DNA from: Anarhynchus alexandrinus
Lineage: Eukaryota > Chordata > Aves > Charadriiformes > Charadriidae
DNA length: 64,000 nt
Assembly (NCBI GenBank): GCA_008711295.1
Contig: VUYV01000062.1
Coordinates: forward strand, 2,311,510-2,375,509
Direction of reading: 5' to 3'
Shown here: piece by piece, positions 1-13,045 of the stretch
How the letters are laid out: every line of letters begins with the position of its first letter
Numbering within the stretch: the stretch's first letter is position 1
Notes under the pieces: model-generated
What the model saw: only the letters and a program-made list of their open reading frames with translations
Database searches by the model: none
What the model was told of the DNA's origin: nothing
Made by a program: the position numbers and the translations under genes

Positions 1-3000
1 TTCCCCCTAAAAAAAAAAAAAAAAAAAAGAAGAAGAGGGGACACACACACGCCAGAATGGAATCCTTCTCCATTATTACTGACAACTAATAATTGATCAT
101 TGCTCAAAACCACAAGCTTTTAGCCGCATAATTGAATCGTAAGCAATACGGGTTGAGAAAAAGGAAAAAGGAAAAAATAGAGGGAAAGAGCCTCCCCCTC
201 TCTCTCCCCCCAAATCCCAGACAATTGCAGTGATGGGGAACTCCCCCGCCCCCGAGATAAAAATGAACATGACTAATGCCATAACCGGCCAAGGTGGGAT
301 TATTTAATTCAATTTTTTCTTTACACATTTGCTGCCTTTTGTTTGACCTGATGGCTGGCAAATTTTTACACCTAGCTGTCCCTTTTGAGTTTATTGATGA
401 AGGTGCTTCTGAAATGATTATCAGGAGATTTACAGCCATCACTACCCACCTACGGGAAAAGTAGTAAAATCAATCCCTCAATCAATCAGACCCCTCTGTG
501 CATATCTTTTTAATCTGCTCTTTTAGCTGTTTTATTACAACACGAGCATTAAATATGTTTGTTTCAAATTTAACACGAATGCCTCCGAAGGACTCTGTCA
601 ATTTAGACATAAATCATGAAGTAAACAAGCTGGATGGAAAATCGTCTTTCTCAGGCAAGAGACTTAAAAACCAAGGAATAAAAAAATACCAGCAATATCC
701 CGCATGAGTGTATAGGCAACTATTCTGTACGTACAGCCCACAAGGCAGAAAAAAAACGTACAGAAAGATAAATATGCAGCACTGCAAAAGACTTCCATGC
801 ACTTTTACATGACTACACAGAGAACCTAAAGAGTGCCAGTGATTACAAATACTCTCGCATCCTAAAGCCTATCATTATTTCCTCTATTTGATATCTTTTT
901 TTTATAGCAGAATGTCTTATTTCCTATGTCAAAAAATAAGCTTTTTTTTTTATTAAATGCCATACACTTGAGAAAATATCTTGATTTCAATATTATTATT
1001 GATCCCAAGGTATCACTCTATCCTTTATATACTTTTTTCTAGGTTAAAGAAATAAATTAGAGGGTATTTCAGGTAGGCTGCTTAGGTCAGAAATCTTTCC
1101 CACTGATGTGTTATGCAGTGGTCATCGTGTATGGACAGAATGAGTCTATTAGTTCTATAGAGAACCAAGAATTTTATTTGATGCTAGAGGGGAATTTTTC
1201 TCTGCAAGCCACATGCCTTTACATCCCAGTTTATTTTTTTTATATATATACTAGTGCATCACAGCCGTATAAAGCCACCGTGTGCCTCCACCAGAAAGCC
1301 AGAAGTTTAGAAATTAAATGATAGAGATTTCTCCAGCCTCAGATACAAAATTTTAAAAACCATTCTGGGCTGCAAAGACGTATTGTGATGTCTCTCATCA
1401 CAGAAATAACTCTGAGTAGAACAAAAAAAAAAAAAAGAGACACTGAAATATGTACATGTCAAAAGAAGAGTAATGAAAAAAATACATCTGATATCAGATG
1501 ATAAGATATAACCAGCTATCAGTCAAGATTTCCTCCAAACATCTTGCTTTAAGAAAAGTGCCTTTATACAGTAGAAAAACTTCACAGTCGCAACTGCTGT
1601 GCACGTGGGTATCTATTCACAAGAGTCTTAGTGTCGCTTTTTAAAAAATTATCATAGCTATCATTCCTTTATCAAAGTACTATTTAAAGTAGCATAAAAT
1701 ATGGAGGTGCGAGACATGTAAGAGCAAATGGAGTAGGACTGAGGGGTGTATTTTCCAGGATAGTTAAGGAAAAAAATATGTTCTTAAAAAGTGTTCCCTT
1801 AGGATTTGCTTACATTTGAAACAAAATTACACAAAAATTCTGTAGTCTGTCAAAATACAAATACAAGGCCAAAATTTCACATGGCAATTTCCTCTGAAAT
1901 AGAACCTACAGATGATTTTCTACAAGGTAATCATCTAACAAAGTAAGACCTGTTGTTGTCACAGAAAGATCTTCACTGACAAATCAGATTTACAGACTGT
2001 GCATTTTTATTTACATTTTAAGGTTTCATTTTAATCTGGAGAATATGCAGCAGTTATGGGATAAACATGTCTCAGACCTCAGGGGAAATGTTGCCTGTAG
2101 AGTCCCAAATTTCTTGACTGATGAAATGAACCCGACAACCCCTCTCATTTTCATGACATATTTTTGATTCACATACAGTGAAGTATTTGTAAGTACATAC
2201 ATTTTGTTTGCATAATATTGAGGTGCCCTGATTAATGCGTGGTGTTTACAACGTGAAAATTGTCATACTCTTTGCATCAACACAAGAAGCTGGCTTGGCA
2301 GCCACTAGTTGCAATAAAGTAAATGCCTCATGAATAACAGTCCGCTTTCAATGCCTGAACTAAGTACAGTCCTCACAATCCACCTTTTGCCCCCAGTTTG
2401 GGCCAGCCTGTTAATAGAGTTGGTCTGCGACGGCAGCGTGCAAAACGTATCCCTCCGAGTGTAAAGACGTTTGCTCACAGACTTGCACACACGTTACCCG
2501 GGTCTTGTGGGGACCCCATTTCCCCGTGGAGCAATCTGAACCCCCGACCACGTTTCTGCAGTTTGCTTTTCTTCTCATTAGGGATCAGTTAATGTTCAGA
2601 CGGCAACAATAGCCATCACCTACCTCAAAAGGTAACTCCAGGAGTTTCTGATTTCTGAGAATAATTCTGCAGCGGGAAAGAGGGGGAAGAGCTGAGCACC
2701 GAGCTGCCAGCCAGCTCTTACTGAACTATCAGCAGACGCTACATCAGTGACCCAGAGATAGCCTTGAGAACTACAGCTCCATAAACCCAAGATCATACAG
2801 TTGCCACCTAGAAAATGAAACTCACAATTTCCTTTCCTTGCCTAAGAAAAGCTCAAGCCACAAGATTCAAAGAGACTTAAAAAAGACCCTTCCTCACAAA
2901 TCCAGAAACCAGATTTGGGTTTAGAAAAATTGTTTCCATCCTTTACGTGCTGCATACAGTAAGCTTGGATGTTCATCCCGGCTGTACAAACTATTTCTTG

Positions 3001-5902
3001 AATCTCACCCTGAGTTACTTATTCTGCATATTGGTCCTTCTTCACAGAACTTCAAACTCCATATCAAATGGAGTGTCCAGGGTTGCAAAACACATTTATT
3101 TGCATGTTGTAAACAGTTTTCTGCAGTCCAGCAGGCTCTGCCTGGGACTGTACAGAATCATTAAGCTCATCCGAGCCTGCTCCTAGCCACTGGCACCCTA
3201 AAAGCACCGCCCAAATATGAATTTAAAGCTTGAGTAAGTTTTAGATCATACTAAAGGCATTTGGTGCAAAAATCATACACACAAAGACAAAGGTAGCCCC
3301 AGTCTGTAGTGGTCCAGCAATTCCACCATCACTGCATCATGTACGTACTGCAACAGGCAAAGCAAGAGGGGGAGAATCATACTTGAATATAATAGGGAAA
3401 ATCTTACATCAACCAACCAGTGCTTATTCGACATCCGTTTGTAAAGCTCAAGGATACATCATGTACTCACTTCTGAGACCATGAAAACCCACTTTTCTTG
3501 TCCTCAGAAGTTTGCAATGCAAGTGCCCAATGCTAAACACGTTATCGGTGAAACTCATCCTTGTGCAGGAGGCAGAGCACTGACAGGGCAGCATGGGCAG
3601 CGTTTCAGCCTAGAACTGCGCATGAGCAAACTTCCTGCAGGGGCTGACTGTGATGATCCAATACGTGGTTTCTGCCCGGTGTCTGTCACTGCCCCCACGC
3701 CTAGCAGACACTGTCCCACCAGCTGAGCTGGGGCGAGCGGCGGGTGGGCTCTCCCAGTCTGTGTTGCGCCAGCATTAGCAAAAATGTTTGCATGACATCC
3801 TCCGCCAGCAAGGGATGGAAATCTCCTGCATGGGGCAACAGTGCGTGGTATGGTAACTTCTTAAGCTGTTCCAGCTGTTTGCAAATAAAGTATGCATCTA
3901 AGCCCCCAGTCTATACAAACTGATTTCTGAGAGGAGCCGTATTTGTGTGAGTGTGCCAGATCAGGCCCATTACTAACTTCAGACGAGTGTAAACAACCGT
4001 TACATAGAAAAAAGATCTAGAGAAGGCACCACTGACAATGGTTAGCGTGTAAATAACATACCTCTTAGTAAGATGTCTTCTGTCAATACGTTCGGTTGAC
4101 AGTTGCATACCTTTGCACTCCCATACATTTTAGGGCTCGAAGTCACTTGCTGTATCTCTGACGTTTACCCACCCTGGCTTCTTCTGCAGTTGAAGCAGCT
4201 TCCATTTTTATGCTGCACGAAAGCACAAGCAAAGCTATAATATGCAAGAATTACAGTTTCATGAAAACATCGAGCCAAATGCATTATAAATGTACTGAAT
4301 TAAGTGGAATTAAACAAAGGATAAATATAGTTCATTCCCTCCTCCCCCTTCAGGACTGTCCTCTCTGACACCGTACATGTAATCTCACAACACAATAACA
4401 TCGCTGCACGGACTCTGGTCAAGCAGTATCGTTCACTTACTCTTTGTTTCACTCCTAGAGTTTTCTAATAGCAAAATTCAATTTCAGGCAGCGCTGCTCT
4501 CCAAGGGCTGCCAGACCTGCTGCTCCTTTGCCCCACCGGTAACGGATTGCTCTAGACTAGGACAAGACCTGCCCATGTTCAGCCATGGGAGTCACACCGA
4601 GCAGAAGCAATTAGCTAAACTCAGTGCAAAGGTAAAAAGTGAGATGGACGTAAGCCTAATGGGGGAGAGATAGGTAAATCTACACTCAGGGCCAGCACTG
4701 CCACCACCAGCCACACAGAGCACGCAGCTGCCTATGGCTGCAGAATGTTTAGTAACACTTTCTTGAGCTAGTGACTGTGCCTTGCGAGGGGCCTACCTTT
4801 CATGTTTTGCCTACAGCAACAAAATGCTGCAACTGGTGCTGGTTGCCATATCCAGGGAAGCCTGCAGGAATTGCTCGCCGGTGACTGGGAAAGCACTCGC
4901 TGCTTCTCCAGGCAAAACAACTGGGACATTTGAGGAGTACAGCTCCCTAAACCACCTGTTCAAATCTGCTAATCACAGGTAATCTTGGCTTTTCAAGGGG
5001 ATTACTCAAAGACAACAGAAATACCAAATAAGCAAAGACAAAAACTGTTACTGGTAATTTGCATCCATTTTTTTTGTGATAGCACACAACTACTTTTGCA
5101 ATAATTGTAACCGGTAACACACTACAGAAAGTTCTCATGGGATTGACTCTCCTTTCAGAAACGAACTGTAGAATATGCTTTGCATTTCTTATTACTCTGC
5201 TTCCTTATTGTCATTCTCATAAAATCAATCAAAGTGATAACTGGAATATCTAGAAACAGCCAGAATTTAATCTGGAAGAATTATACACAAGTATACCAAC
5301 ACTGGAAGTGTATCTGCTTAAAGGAGCTATGTATCACTACAGAGAATGCAATGTTCTACGCTTGAAGCATTGGCATATATCTACGAGATTATACTAATTT
5401 CAGTGTAGAAAGATGACATTATGGAATACTGCTTGGAAATGTCCATGTTATAAAACTAAAAATAAATATATGCTACAAAATTTGAAATTAGTTGAAAATA
5501 CTTTCATTTTATGACAAACCATATTGTAGATGTTTACATTGCGTTCAATAAATATTAGCCACAAACCCTAATTTTACCCCAGATTTTGCTAGGCTCAAGA
5601 CTAGACTCAAGGAAAATACAGGTATCAGCCCAAACTTTGTACTCCTTTGACTGCCAATCCCAGTCCCCGTTTAGGCAGGTAAATCCTCAGCAGTGGTGCC
5701 ACATGGCCAAGGATCAGGGCCAAAAATGCTTTGGGGGCAGTTGGCCTCAGTGCTCCAGTGGTCCTGTTTGCCTGTGGATCCTATGATTTCAGGATGTCCG
5801 GGAGGTCTGTGTGTAAAATAAAAACAGTTGCACTTTTCAATACATAGCGCACAAATTTATTAAGTGGCTCAACTGCAATGTATTCGAGGTTCCTTGAAAA
5901 TG
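1..5902. other. Intergenic, no gene seen
   Basis: AT-rich sequence with stop codons in all frames; the only open frames are short and unlike any family I know. It opens with a run of 20 A (9-28) followed by a short AC run (41-50). Around 3560-3790 the sequence is richer in G and C and has several CpGs, but it is too short and too sparse to call a CpG island. Stretches near 262-445 and 540-660 have the look of conserved non-coding sequence (homeodomain-type TTTAATT and a FOX-type GTAAACAA), which I cannot confirm without alignment. Confidence 0.6.
9..28. repeat. Poly(A) run, 20 bases
   Basis: Twenty consecutive A. No retrotransposed sequence is recognisable upstream within the window, so it cannot be tied to a retrocopy. 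Confidence 0.9.
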
Positions 5903-5964
5903 AAAGGTTGGACCAGATGATCTTTCAAGGTCCCTTTCAACCCGGGCTATTCTGCAATTCTATG
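5903..5964 (+). mobile_element. CR1 LINE 3' end fragment
   Basis: The stretch GGTTGGACCAGATGATCTTT, followed by CAAGGTCCCTTTCAACCC, is the classic 3' end of the chicken repeat 1 (CR1) non-LTR retrotransposon. It ends in two 8-bp units, ATTCTGCA and ATTCTATG, matching the short terminal repeats that CR1 carries in place of a poly(A) tail. Only about 60 bp remain, so this is a severely 5'-truncated copy, as is usual for CR1, and it holds no reverse transcriptase. It is the best single clue that the source is a bird or other sauropsid. The upstream boundary is approximate. Confidence 0.9.
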
Positions 5965-7821
5965 GCAGGGCAATGTGATTTTACACTGGACTATATTATT
6001 TGCATATTTACTGCTTTATTATATGTTTCAAAATCAAATAATCAATATAATTTGGACTTTATTGTGGAAAGAATGAAACTGCTTGACTGACACACGATGG
6101 TGAACTAACTACATTAGAAGCTCTGGCTCTTTTATTCCTCTTTCACTCAGAAAAGGGCAAAAAATCTGGATTTGTTCTGTACAAAATTGCAATACTGCAG
6201 GCTAAAACTTTCCCTCTCAATCTAAAAACTTTCCTTCTCAATTTAAATTCATTTTAAATTGTTATGCTTTACAAACTTCCAAATGGGATTCTAATTGTTG
6301 ACAGACATTTTACATTACATGTGTCTATCACTTTGATTTAATATGCATTTTCAATGAAATTTAAAAAAGGCCTCTAAGGTGGCAATTTAACAGCAAGACA
6401 TGCTGTGAATTTTAGATATAAAAAATATCTAGTTTTCAAGGGGTTTTTGTACATGTGAAAATGGCCCTCCAGAAAAAAAATAAAAAAATCAGAGAATGTC
6501 TGTATGGCTGAATTATCAGAAGCTAAATATCTCCGAGAATATTACCTACTGTTTTAGTCAATCACAGTCATCAGAGGCAAACCAGATTTTACATTTATGC
6601 AGCATTTCAGTAGCGCACTTCAAAAAGTATTAACCATGAAAGAAATAAAATGTATTTGGAAATCCTATGTCTGGTTTATTACATCTCATGACCTGATTTA
6701 ATTTTCTTCTACAGAAAACCCGCATTGAAATGTCTGTAAGTAATAGGTACTTCTTGTCAACTTTGATAAGAGACATTTGAAAGGAATTCCAAATGTATTC
6801 TGAAAGATAAGAGGAAAGCTAGCTTTTCTGTGTCCCTGTAAGAGTGGAAGCCAGACCTAGGAGACCATACCAGCTACAGAAGGGACCTGTTCTATATCAA
6901 GTCTACTTTTGAAATCATCAGAACTGTAGTTAATGTATAGGCCCTAATCTATAGACATCGACAGCACAACAGGAACAACTCTGCGTCTTTAACTTAGAAT
7001 TTGTTAAACAAGTTATTAGCTACTTTTAAATACTTGCATTTTCTTCATAACTTTAATACAAACATCTTGGCTTTGGCTTATTTTATATAAATAGCTTTAG
7101 ATCATCTTGGTTTAGTGGTCCTGCAGGGTGTCCCAAAAACTACACTTGATGGCAAGAATAAACAATCATTAAACTTCAAAGGCTGCCAAAAAGTCTAGTT
7201 ATTTTGATTTAGGGGAATCATTTAAATTAATCCCTATGTTTGTGTAGAAAATATGTAATGTAATCCATTTCTCTCTCTCCAGCTTCAAGTCACTTACCAT
7301 TGGAAAAAAAAAAATTGCTTTACTAATGTTTCCTGTCTTGAAAAACTGGGGAAAAATGAAGACTTCATATCTTTTTAAATAATTCTGGCTTAGTGACACT
7401 GAGAAACAAGTATTATAATACACAACTGTGTACTTATATCTCTGCATAACTGCTGTTAAAACTAACACACACAATAGAGCTCTTCAGTGGGAGCAGTAAA
7501 CCCAGATTTTATGTGTGTGTGTAGATATATATATAAAATGTTTTTTAACAAAAGAGCCAATGACTTGTTTGGGTTTTTTTTGAATGGCTTTCTGCCTTTG
7601 CACCCCAACTCAGCCGAGTACTGTTGTGCTACAGAAAACTCACGGTCACCTTTGTAATATATCTTCCTTTTTGCCGAGCCCCTCTTAAAATTGGGGAGAA
7701 ACTTTAATAGGATGAAGAGCTTGGTTTTTAATTTAATTTTTACTTTAAATTTAATCACTCTTCAGCTGAAAGAAGTATGTAGAGCATACTCTGTCAGAGG
7801 CACTGCGGAAAAAATAAAAGG
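5965..7821. other. Intergenic, no gene seen
   Basis: AT-rich sequence with no supported gene. It holds the two-copy 21-bp tandem repeat at 6204-6245. Two similar phrases in the same orientation, GGTGTCCCAAAAACTA near 7131 and GGCTGCCAAAAAGTCTA near 7181, could be a chance direct repeat. A GT run followed by an AT run lies at about 7512-7536. Confidence 0.6.
6204..6245. repeat. Two-copy tandem repeat, period 21
   Basis: AAAACTTTCCCTCTCAATCT (6204) is followed 21 bases later by AAAACTTTCCTTCTCAATTT (6225). The copies differ at two positions in 20, so this looks like a fairly recent local duplication, probably by replication slippage. Confidence 0.8.
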
Positions 7822-7908
7822 AGTGAGAATCTCAGCTATTGTAAATCACTGTAATGCCACTGAAGCCAATAGGACTACGTCAATTTAGACTAGCTGATGT
7901 TGCGGCCT
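7822..7908. repeat. Degraded palindromic MITE-like element, family A
   Basis: An imperfect inverted repeat of about 87 bp. The left arm (from GAATCTCAGCTATTGTAAAT) and the reverse complement of the right arm (ending TAGCTGATGTTGCGGCC) match over about 30 bases with several mismatches, sharing CAGCTA and TAAAT blocks. The centre reads CACTGAAGCCAATAGGACTA, a variant of the TTGAAGTCAATGG core of abundant old palindromic elements in sauropsid genomes. It codes for nothing; such elements are usually read as non-autonomous DNA transposons. I do not assign a library name. Confidence 0.65.
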
Positions 7909-8037
7909 AATATTTGTGCTGAAATGTTGAGGCTATAGCTGTATCCCTGAGCTGTATAAATATTTGTTGAAAGCTGACTGTTATGGTGCAGGGGGTGGAT
8001 TGCTCATCAGCAAATAGTTAGGAGCCTTGTCTTTTCA

Positions 8038-8108
8038 CCTTTCTTAAGGAAACCTTCCATTTGTTTTGCGGTGGGAATTTTGCCTGAGTAAGAGTACAGA
8101 TATGAACC
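8038..8108. repeat. Degraded palindromic element, family B
   Basis: The right half contains GTGGGAATTTTGCCTGAGTA, very close to the remembered half-element GGGAGTTTTGCCTGAGTAAGG. The left half (CTTTCTTAAGG, then CCTTCCAT) is its imperfect reverse complement. The centre is worn and the TTGACTTCAAT core is barely visible. It lies 130 bp downstream of a family A element. Confidence 0.6.
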
Positions 8109-9135
8109 TTCTTACTTTGTGCAGGGATTATACTGTGTACAGTGAAACAGTCATTTTCATCTGGACTTTTGAACTTGCACCCGTCTGACTGTCCTACACT
8201 GATGCATGCCATGTACTGTACATGAATGACCAGTAATGTTTACAAAATGAATTAGTTTGACTCCAACTCTCCAGCCAGAAAGTAATCAAAGTGAAGAGCC
8301 AAGCTATTTCTGAAATTCCAGCTTCCCTAGCTAGAAACCGCGTGCTCTGTCTCACTAATCAGCGTATTAATGTAAAATGTACATGTTCTATACTGGAGGA
8401 CAATTAATAACACCAGTGATTTTGAGCAGTGTACACACATTAACTATTCCACCCCCATACTGCTCTTGTTTGGTGGGCAAATGTAATTGCAGCACAGAGA
8501 CAAAAAAAAGGGAAAACATCTATCAGCAAGTGATTAATCTACAAGTTGTAGTGATGGTTTTTTTTTCCCCTGAAATTAAATTCCAGTTAACTTTTTATTT
8601 CACTTCTTTCAAAGCCAATACATGTATTCATAGACATATATTCAGAAGTCATCTTAGGCAAGTTTTTTTAGTAGGGGTATTCATAGCTTGTGTCCCTAAA
8701 GTCTTGGAAGCGCTAGTTTATTTTCTTATCAACCATCCTAATTTAAGCATTCAGCAACATCAGAGCCATCTTCAGAATAATCTCATCCTATAAAACCCAT
8801 CAGCCTTTGTTAGATTAAACATAAAAATCATTATGGAAGAAAACAATGCATTTTCTTTGGGATAGTCTGAAACTCCAAATGGATCACTAAAATTTCCCTC
8901 AGAAAACCAGCCTCCCAATCTGAAAATCACCACTTCATATAAAGCTGGAGATGTCTCAGAACCAAATTGTTTGCTCCTGTAAACAGTTAGAGCTCCACAG
9001 AGGGAGGATATGAAATAAGGCTCTGTTGATTTTCCAGCAGAGCACCTGAACGGCTTCCCCCACCCTACTCAGTTAAAGCAAAATTAAAAGAAAAATAAAC
9101 CCCCATTAGCATGTGAGCTCTTCATTTGATGCAAA

Positions 9136-9208
9136 TTGGCCCAACTCTACTGGGTATCTGACTTAAGCAGAGTTATAACGGGACTTACCACCAAGAAGAT
9201 CTGGGCCA
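9136..9208. repeat. Degraded palindromic element, family A (partly deleted)
   Basis: The ends are TTGGCCCA and TGGGCCA in inverted orientation. The right arm, running from AGTTATAACGGGACTTACC to AAGATCTGGGCCA, follows the same remembered family consensus as the element at 7822 (a phrase like ATTTACACCAGCTGAGGATC before TGGGCCA). The left arm is shorter, as if a central piece containing the core was lost. Confidence 0.5.
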
Positions 9209-12200
9209 GGGTATTTTAATGGTGATTTCACGTGGGTGGGTGAGAACTGGATTCTTCATCCTTATTCAGGCTGGAAACAAGGAATGCACTACAGAACTAT
9301 AGATCAGTTGAGAAATTGATTTTTTTTTTTTTTTTTTTTTGCAGGGTGGGATGCTAAAGAGGCTCAGTTCTTCCAAAATTAGCAATTGCCAGTGTGGTGT
9401 ACAGCTCAGGTCAAATGACAAGTGACCACGATGCTGCCCAACAGCTCCCCATCTATATCATAGCTGCATCAAGCCCGTTAGCTTTTATTTCCAGACAAAA
9501 CTTGCAAATCCAGAGGACTGGTAAAAATGAGTAACATCTGAATAAAACAGCTTGGCAGAACATCTTTAACATTACCTAAAAATCAGAGGCTAATAAATAG
9601 TTAAATGTAGCTGTGGCTTCTCTTAAGTAGTTTAAACGTAAGTCAATATTTTTGTCTTTTGTTGTCTCAGGGTTTCTACAGGAGCACAGAGAATTTCATC
9701 AATGATCTTTCCACACTTTTCGCATTATGCCTTTGTACCACTATCCATCTGTACCCTTATCTAATGTGTTATCAGCTGTATGAAAATAACCATCAGTCCC
9801 TTCACCCCACAGCAAGTATCAATAGGAAGAATGACAGTGGCTAGTTTGCACACTCGAAATGGTTTATTTGTTGCAATCCTGCGCACGAGATGTTTATCAG
9901 TAAGCACCAGACAGCCATGCAGAAGAAGGAGCCTTAATTCTGTCTGAGACAGCCTCTTATTGCTATTGATAGTTAGCATCAGTGTCCAGTCTGAGAAATG
10001 GAAGTGCTGCAGGCAACTTCAGTCAAGACACCCTATTGATCTACTGCTTCCTTTGCCTCCCTGAAGCTAGAGAAGAAAAATAAAAAGGGGAGGAAAAGCT
10101 CGCTGTATGAGGGGCAATGCAGCAGTCTATGACTTACCATCATTCAAAAGGGGTGTGTATGTGCATGGATATTCCTGATATTCAGTGCCTCAGACAACTG
10201 TAAATCACACGCACAGCCATGATAAATATAAATGTCAATGTGTTGGAAACGTCCTTTATATAAGAGGTGTCACTAGAACTACATTTTTAGCATGAAACAT
10301 TTTTGCTGCTTTTTATTTTTCATTGACTTATTGTGCTTCTGTTATATCCTGTCTAACACAATCAATCTAAAGCATAATATCTGAGAGTCCTATTCATAAA
10401 TAATACATATTTGGGTCATTTTCATTTGTATTCTACAATGAAGATTTACAAGCCAGAAACAAAACAAGAAACAATGTGTGGAATGCTCTTATTCAGTGGA
10501 TAAGAATATATTACTGTGATCAATTAATCTGCTTTTCTCTGCATTAGGTGGACATCTTTATGGTACATCCATAAGGGTTTATAACTTAGAGGAGACAGAA
10601 TCAGCTCTAAGGCTCTAACATAAAATGCCTGTACTCAGAAAAGAGAAACTTTTCCAAAGTTGTTTTTTTTTTCCAATGGGAAATGTGTTAATTTTGGCAA
10701 ACTCAACCACAGCAATACCCCATCTATCAATTGTACATCGCTCTGCCCTATATGCAACCTCTCATGTTAAATGAAACAAAAAATTTGCTACATTATACCA
10801 TAGATAAAAGTCAAAATAATAATTCTGGGGATTTCTGTAGTGCCATTCATCCAAAGATAGTCACATTCTACTACAGACCACTAAAACTAACTCTACAGGA
10901 GGGCAAACTGACAGAGAAAGGTCACAGCTCAATTTTTTTCAGCCAAAAGTTAGTCGGCAAAATTAAGTAAAAATAAAAATCTGTGTGCATATAAATTGCA
11001 GGAGCAAATCAAAACAAGAAAGGTGAAAGAAAGACTTAAACTGGTATTCGTATGCCAATATCTCATATAGGGAAGTACAGTCACCCGTGCAGCCACCAGT
11101 AGAGCTGGTGTTCTGGTGATGGGCCATGTCAGAGGAGCAGCAGTAATGGCCCAGATATTTATACATTTTGCCTGCACAGAAGAAGCAAAAGTTAGGGCTT
11201 GGTGAGTAAAAAGCAGTTAGTGTTACTTTAGGAAGGAAAGTCAGAATATGCAAGAACTTTGCAGGCTGCTGAGAAAAAGTCGGGGTGAACGGTGGGAGTG
11301 AGGACAAGGTTGGCCACTGTGGCGGTCCCCCCCTTTGCCTCAAACACTGTGAGACGAGGGCTGTGCTGTGCTCTGTGCTTTGGACTGCCGTCCTCAGAGT
11401 GGCTTATTGTATTAGTTTTTCAACTCTGGAAATTTGCTAGAAGCGCATCTCAGATAAAAAGTGAAATGAGTTTTGCAACTATGGCAAAAAAGCAATTTTA
11501 CATTTCATAGGCCTTTTAAAACCCTTTTCAATAGAAAATAAAAATAACAGTAAGGGAAAAAAAAAGGCTACATTTCCATTCCCGTTTTTATAGTTTGACG
11601 TTGCAGATGTTTCTGGGTCAGAGGTGAACATGTCTTTAGGTGTCAAAAGATGCAATAACCTGAGTCAAAAATGGCCCAGTCCCCAGAACCGTGACTGCGT
11701 GCCAGAATATCCCCACCTCAGAAGCTTGCTGGCAGCAATGTGCTCCAGGTGTCTTACACTACACAGACCTGGTAGTCATTTTAATATTTTCCATGCTCGA
11801 GTAAATGGACTTGATGTGTGTTCATCAAATGTGGGAAAATCCCACGGAATTGTGTGCCATCTGTTTATAGGTAAAAGGCCTGCTTTGCTGACAATTTAGT
11901 GCGAAATCAGAAAACAGAATGAAAGCAAGCATGCTTTTGTTTTGTTCTGTTTTGGTTTTATAAAGCTGGGGGGGCTTAACGTCATATCAAAAACCTAACA
12001 AAGTTCAAAGGTTCATTCTGTTGGATAGCATTGTCCTTTTCAGATGTATGAATATTACCTGAGCCCCACAGAGCTCTTAAATCTGCACCACGTGGCTACA
12101 ACCTGCAACCCAGTGAAACCCTGAGCGCGCGCAGGATTCAGCAGGACATGGTGGGGGTGCAAGGGCCACATCTTGGGCAGCTGGATGTCTGCACTGGTGC

Positions 12201-12978
12201 TCTGGACTTCTGGTTGTCCTCAAGTGAGAAACTCAAGCTGAAGCAAAAACTAAAAGGCTCGTTTAGAAAAAGCATCACCTTATTTTATTTAACACCCAAT
12301 AATGCATTTGCTTTTTTGTTGGGATTAAAGCCAAGTTTATTTCAATTGATATGATAGATGCCAATCAAAGTGTCCATCTTTATCGTTTTGGTCTGTTTTA
12401 AACAAGACTGTCAGACAAAAGGCAGTTATGTCTGAGGTCCTAGAAGCAGCTCTGATATTAAAGGGATGGCTGTGATCACAAAGATTTTCTGCATCAGTTG
12501 ATAGACATCAGCCAGTCATCAGAAGAGGAATTTAAGACCTTTCTTGTCCTTACACTCCATGTGGAACATGCGCCTACACTTTTCTAAAGAGAACTGATAA
12601 CCAGACCTGGGAAATTTATACCTGAATATGAGTCAGACGTTGTCAGAAGATGATGTCAAAGACTTTTTCAGAAGCGTATTTTCATTATATCCCATTGGGG
12701 AGTGAGATCTTGTTTTGGGAGAAAGATGGCAGAGGTGAAAAACGTCAGAAGAAAACAAATTGACAAAGCTAATCAAATCCAGACATATGCAATCTAAAAT
12801 CTCAAATGGGTTTCAAGCTAAGCTGAAAGGACATGATAGCATCAAATGCTGTTAAACCATCCAATACAACCTGAAGAGAAGACAGAACAAAATCTCTTAG
12901 AGACACGCGCCACATGCTCAGCAAGGTAGGTCAGTGTACCTCCATTGAGATAGGCTCTACTGCTTTACATGGGCATAA
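9209..12978. other. Intergenic, no gene seen
   Basis: No supported gene. It begins shortly before a run of 21 T (9320-9340), the longest homopolymer in the window. Near 12124 there is a short CGCGCGC run in otherwise CpG-poor DNA. The open frames here (up to about 126 codons at 10963-11343, minus strand) have no recognisable domains. Confidence 0.6.
9320..9340. repeat. Poly(T) run, 21 bases
   Basis: Twenty-one consecutive T followed by GCAGGGTGGG. On the minus strand this would be an A tail, but the sequence on its right (upstream in that sense) is not recognisable as a retrocopy. Confidence 0.9.
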
Positions 12979-13045
12979 CCCCGCCCCTAATGGCTTAAAA
13001 TAGATATTTTAACCTTGCCACCAGCATTGTACTAGGGTATAAAAG
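12979..13045 (+). promoter_or_regulatory. Orphan GC box plus TATA box
   Basis: A perfect TATAAAAG (13038-13045) lies about 50 bp downstream of a GC/KLF-type box CCCCGCCCC (12979-12987), the spacing of a TATA-type RNA polymerase II core promoter. Between them is an AT-rich palindrome, TTAAAATA-GA-TATTTTAA (12995-13012). Transcription would be expected to begin near 13068-13075, but no convincing open frame follows. It could serve a non-coding RNA, be part of a worn LTR, or be chance. Confidence 0.25.
12995..13012. repeat. 18-bp AT-rich palindrome
   Basis: TTAAAATAGATATTTTAA has perfect 8-bp arms around a 2-base centre. It sits between the GC box and the TATA box described in the overlapping entry. 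Confidence 0.8.

Noticed and set aside
3560..3790. Possible CpG island
   Set aside because: CpGs are scattered and the patch is short; no promoter or exon is attached.
7121..7200. Possible mariner-like end near GGGTGTCCCAAAA
   Set aside because: The similar second phrase is in the same orientation rather than inverted, so it does not form transposon ends.
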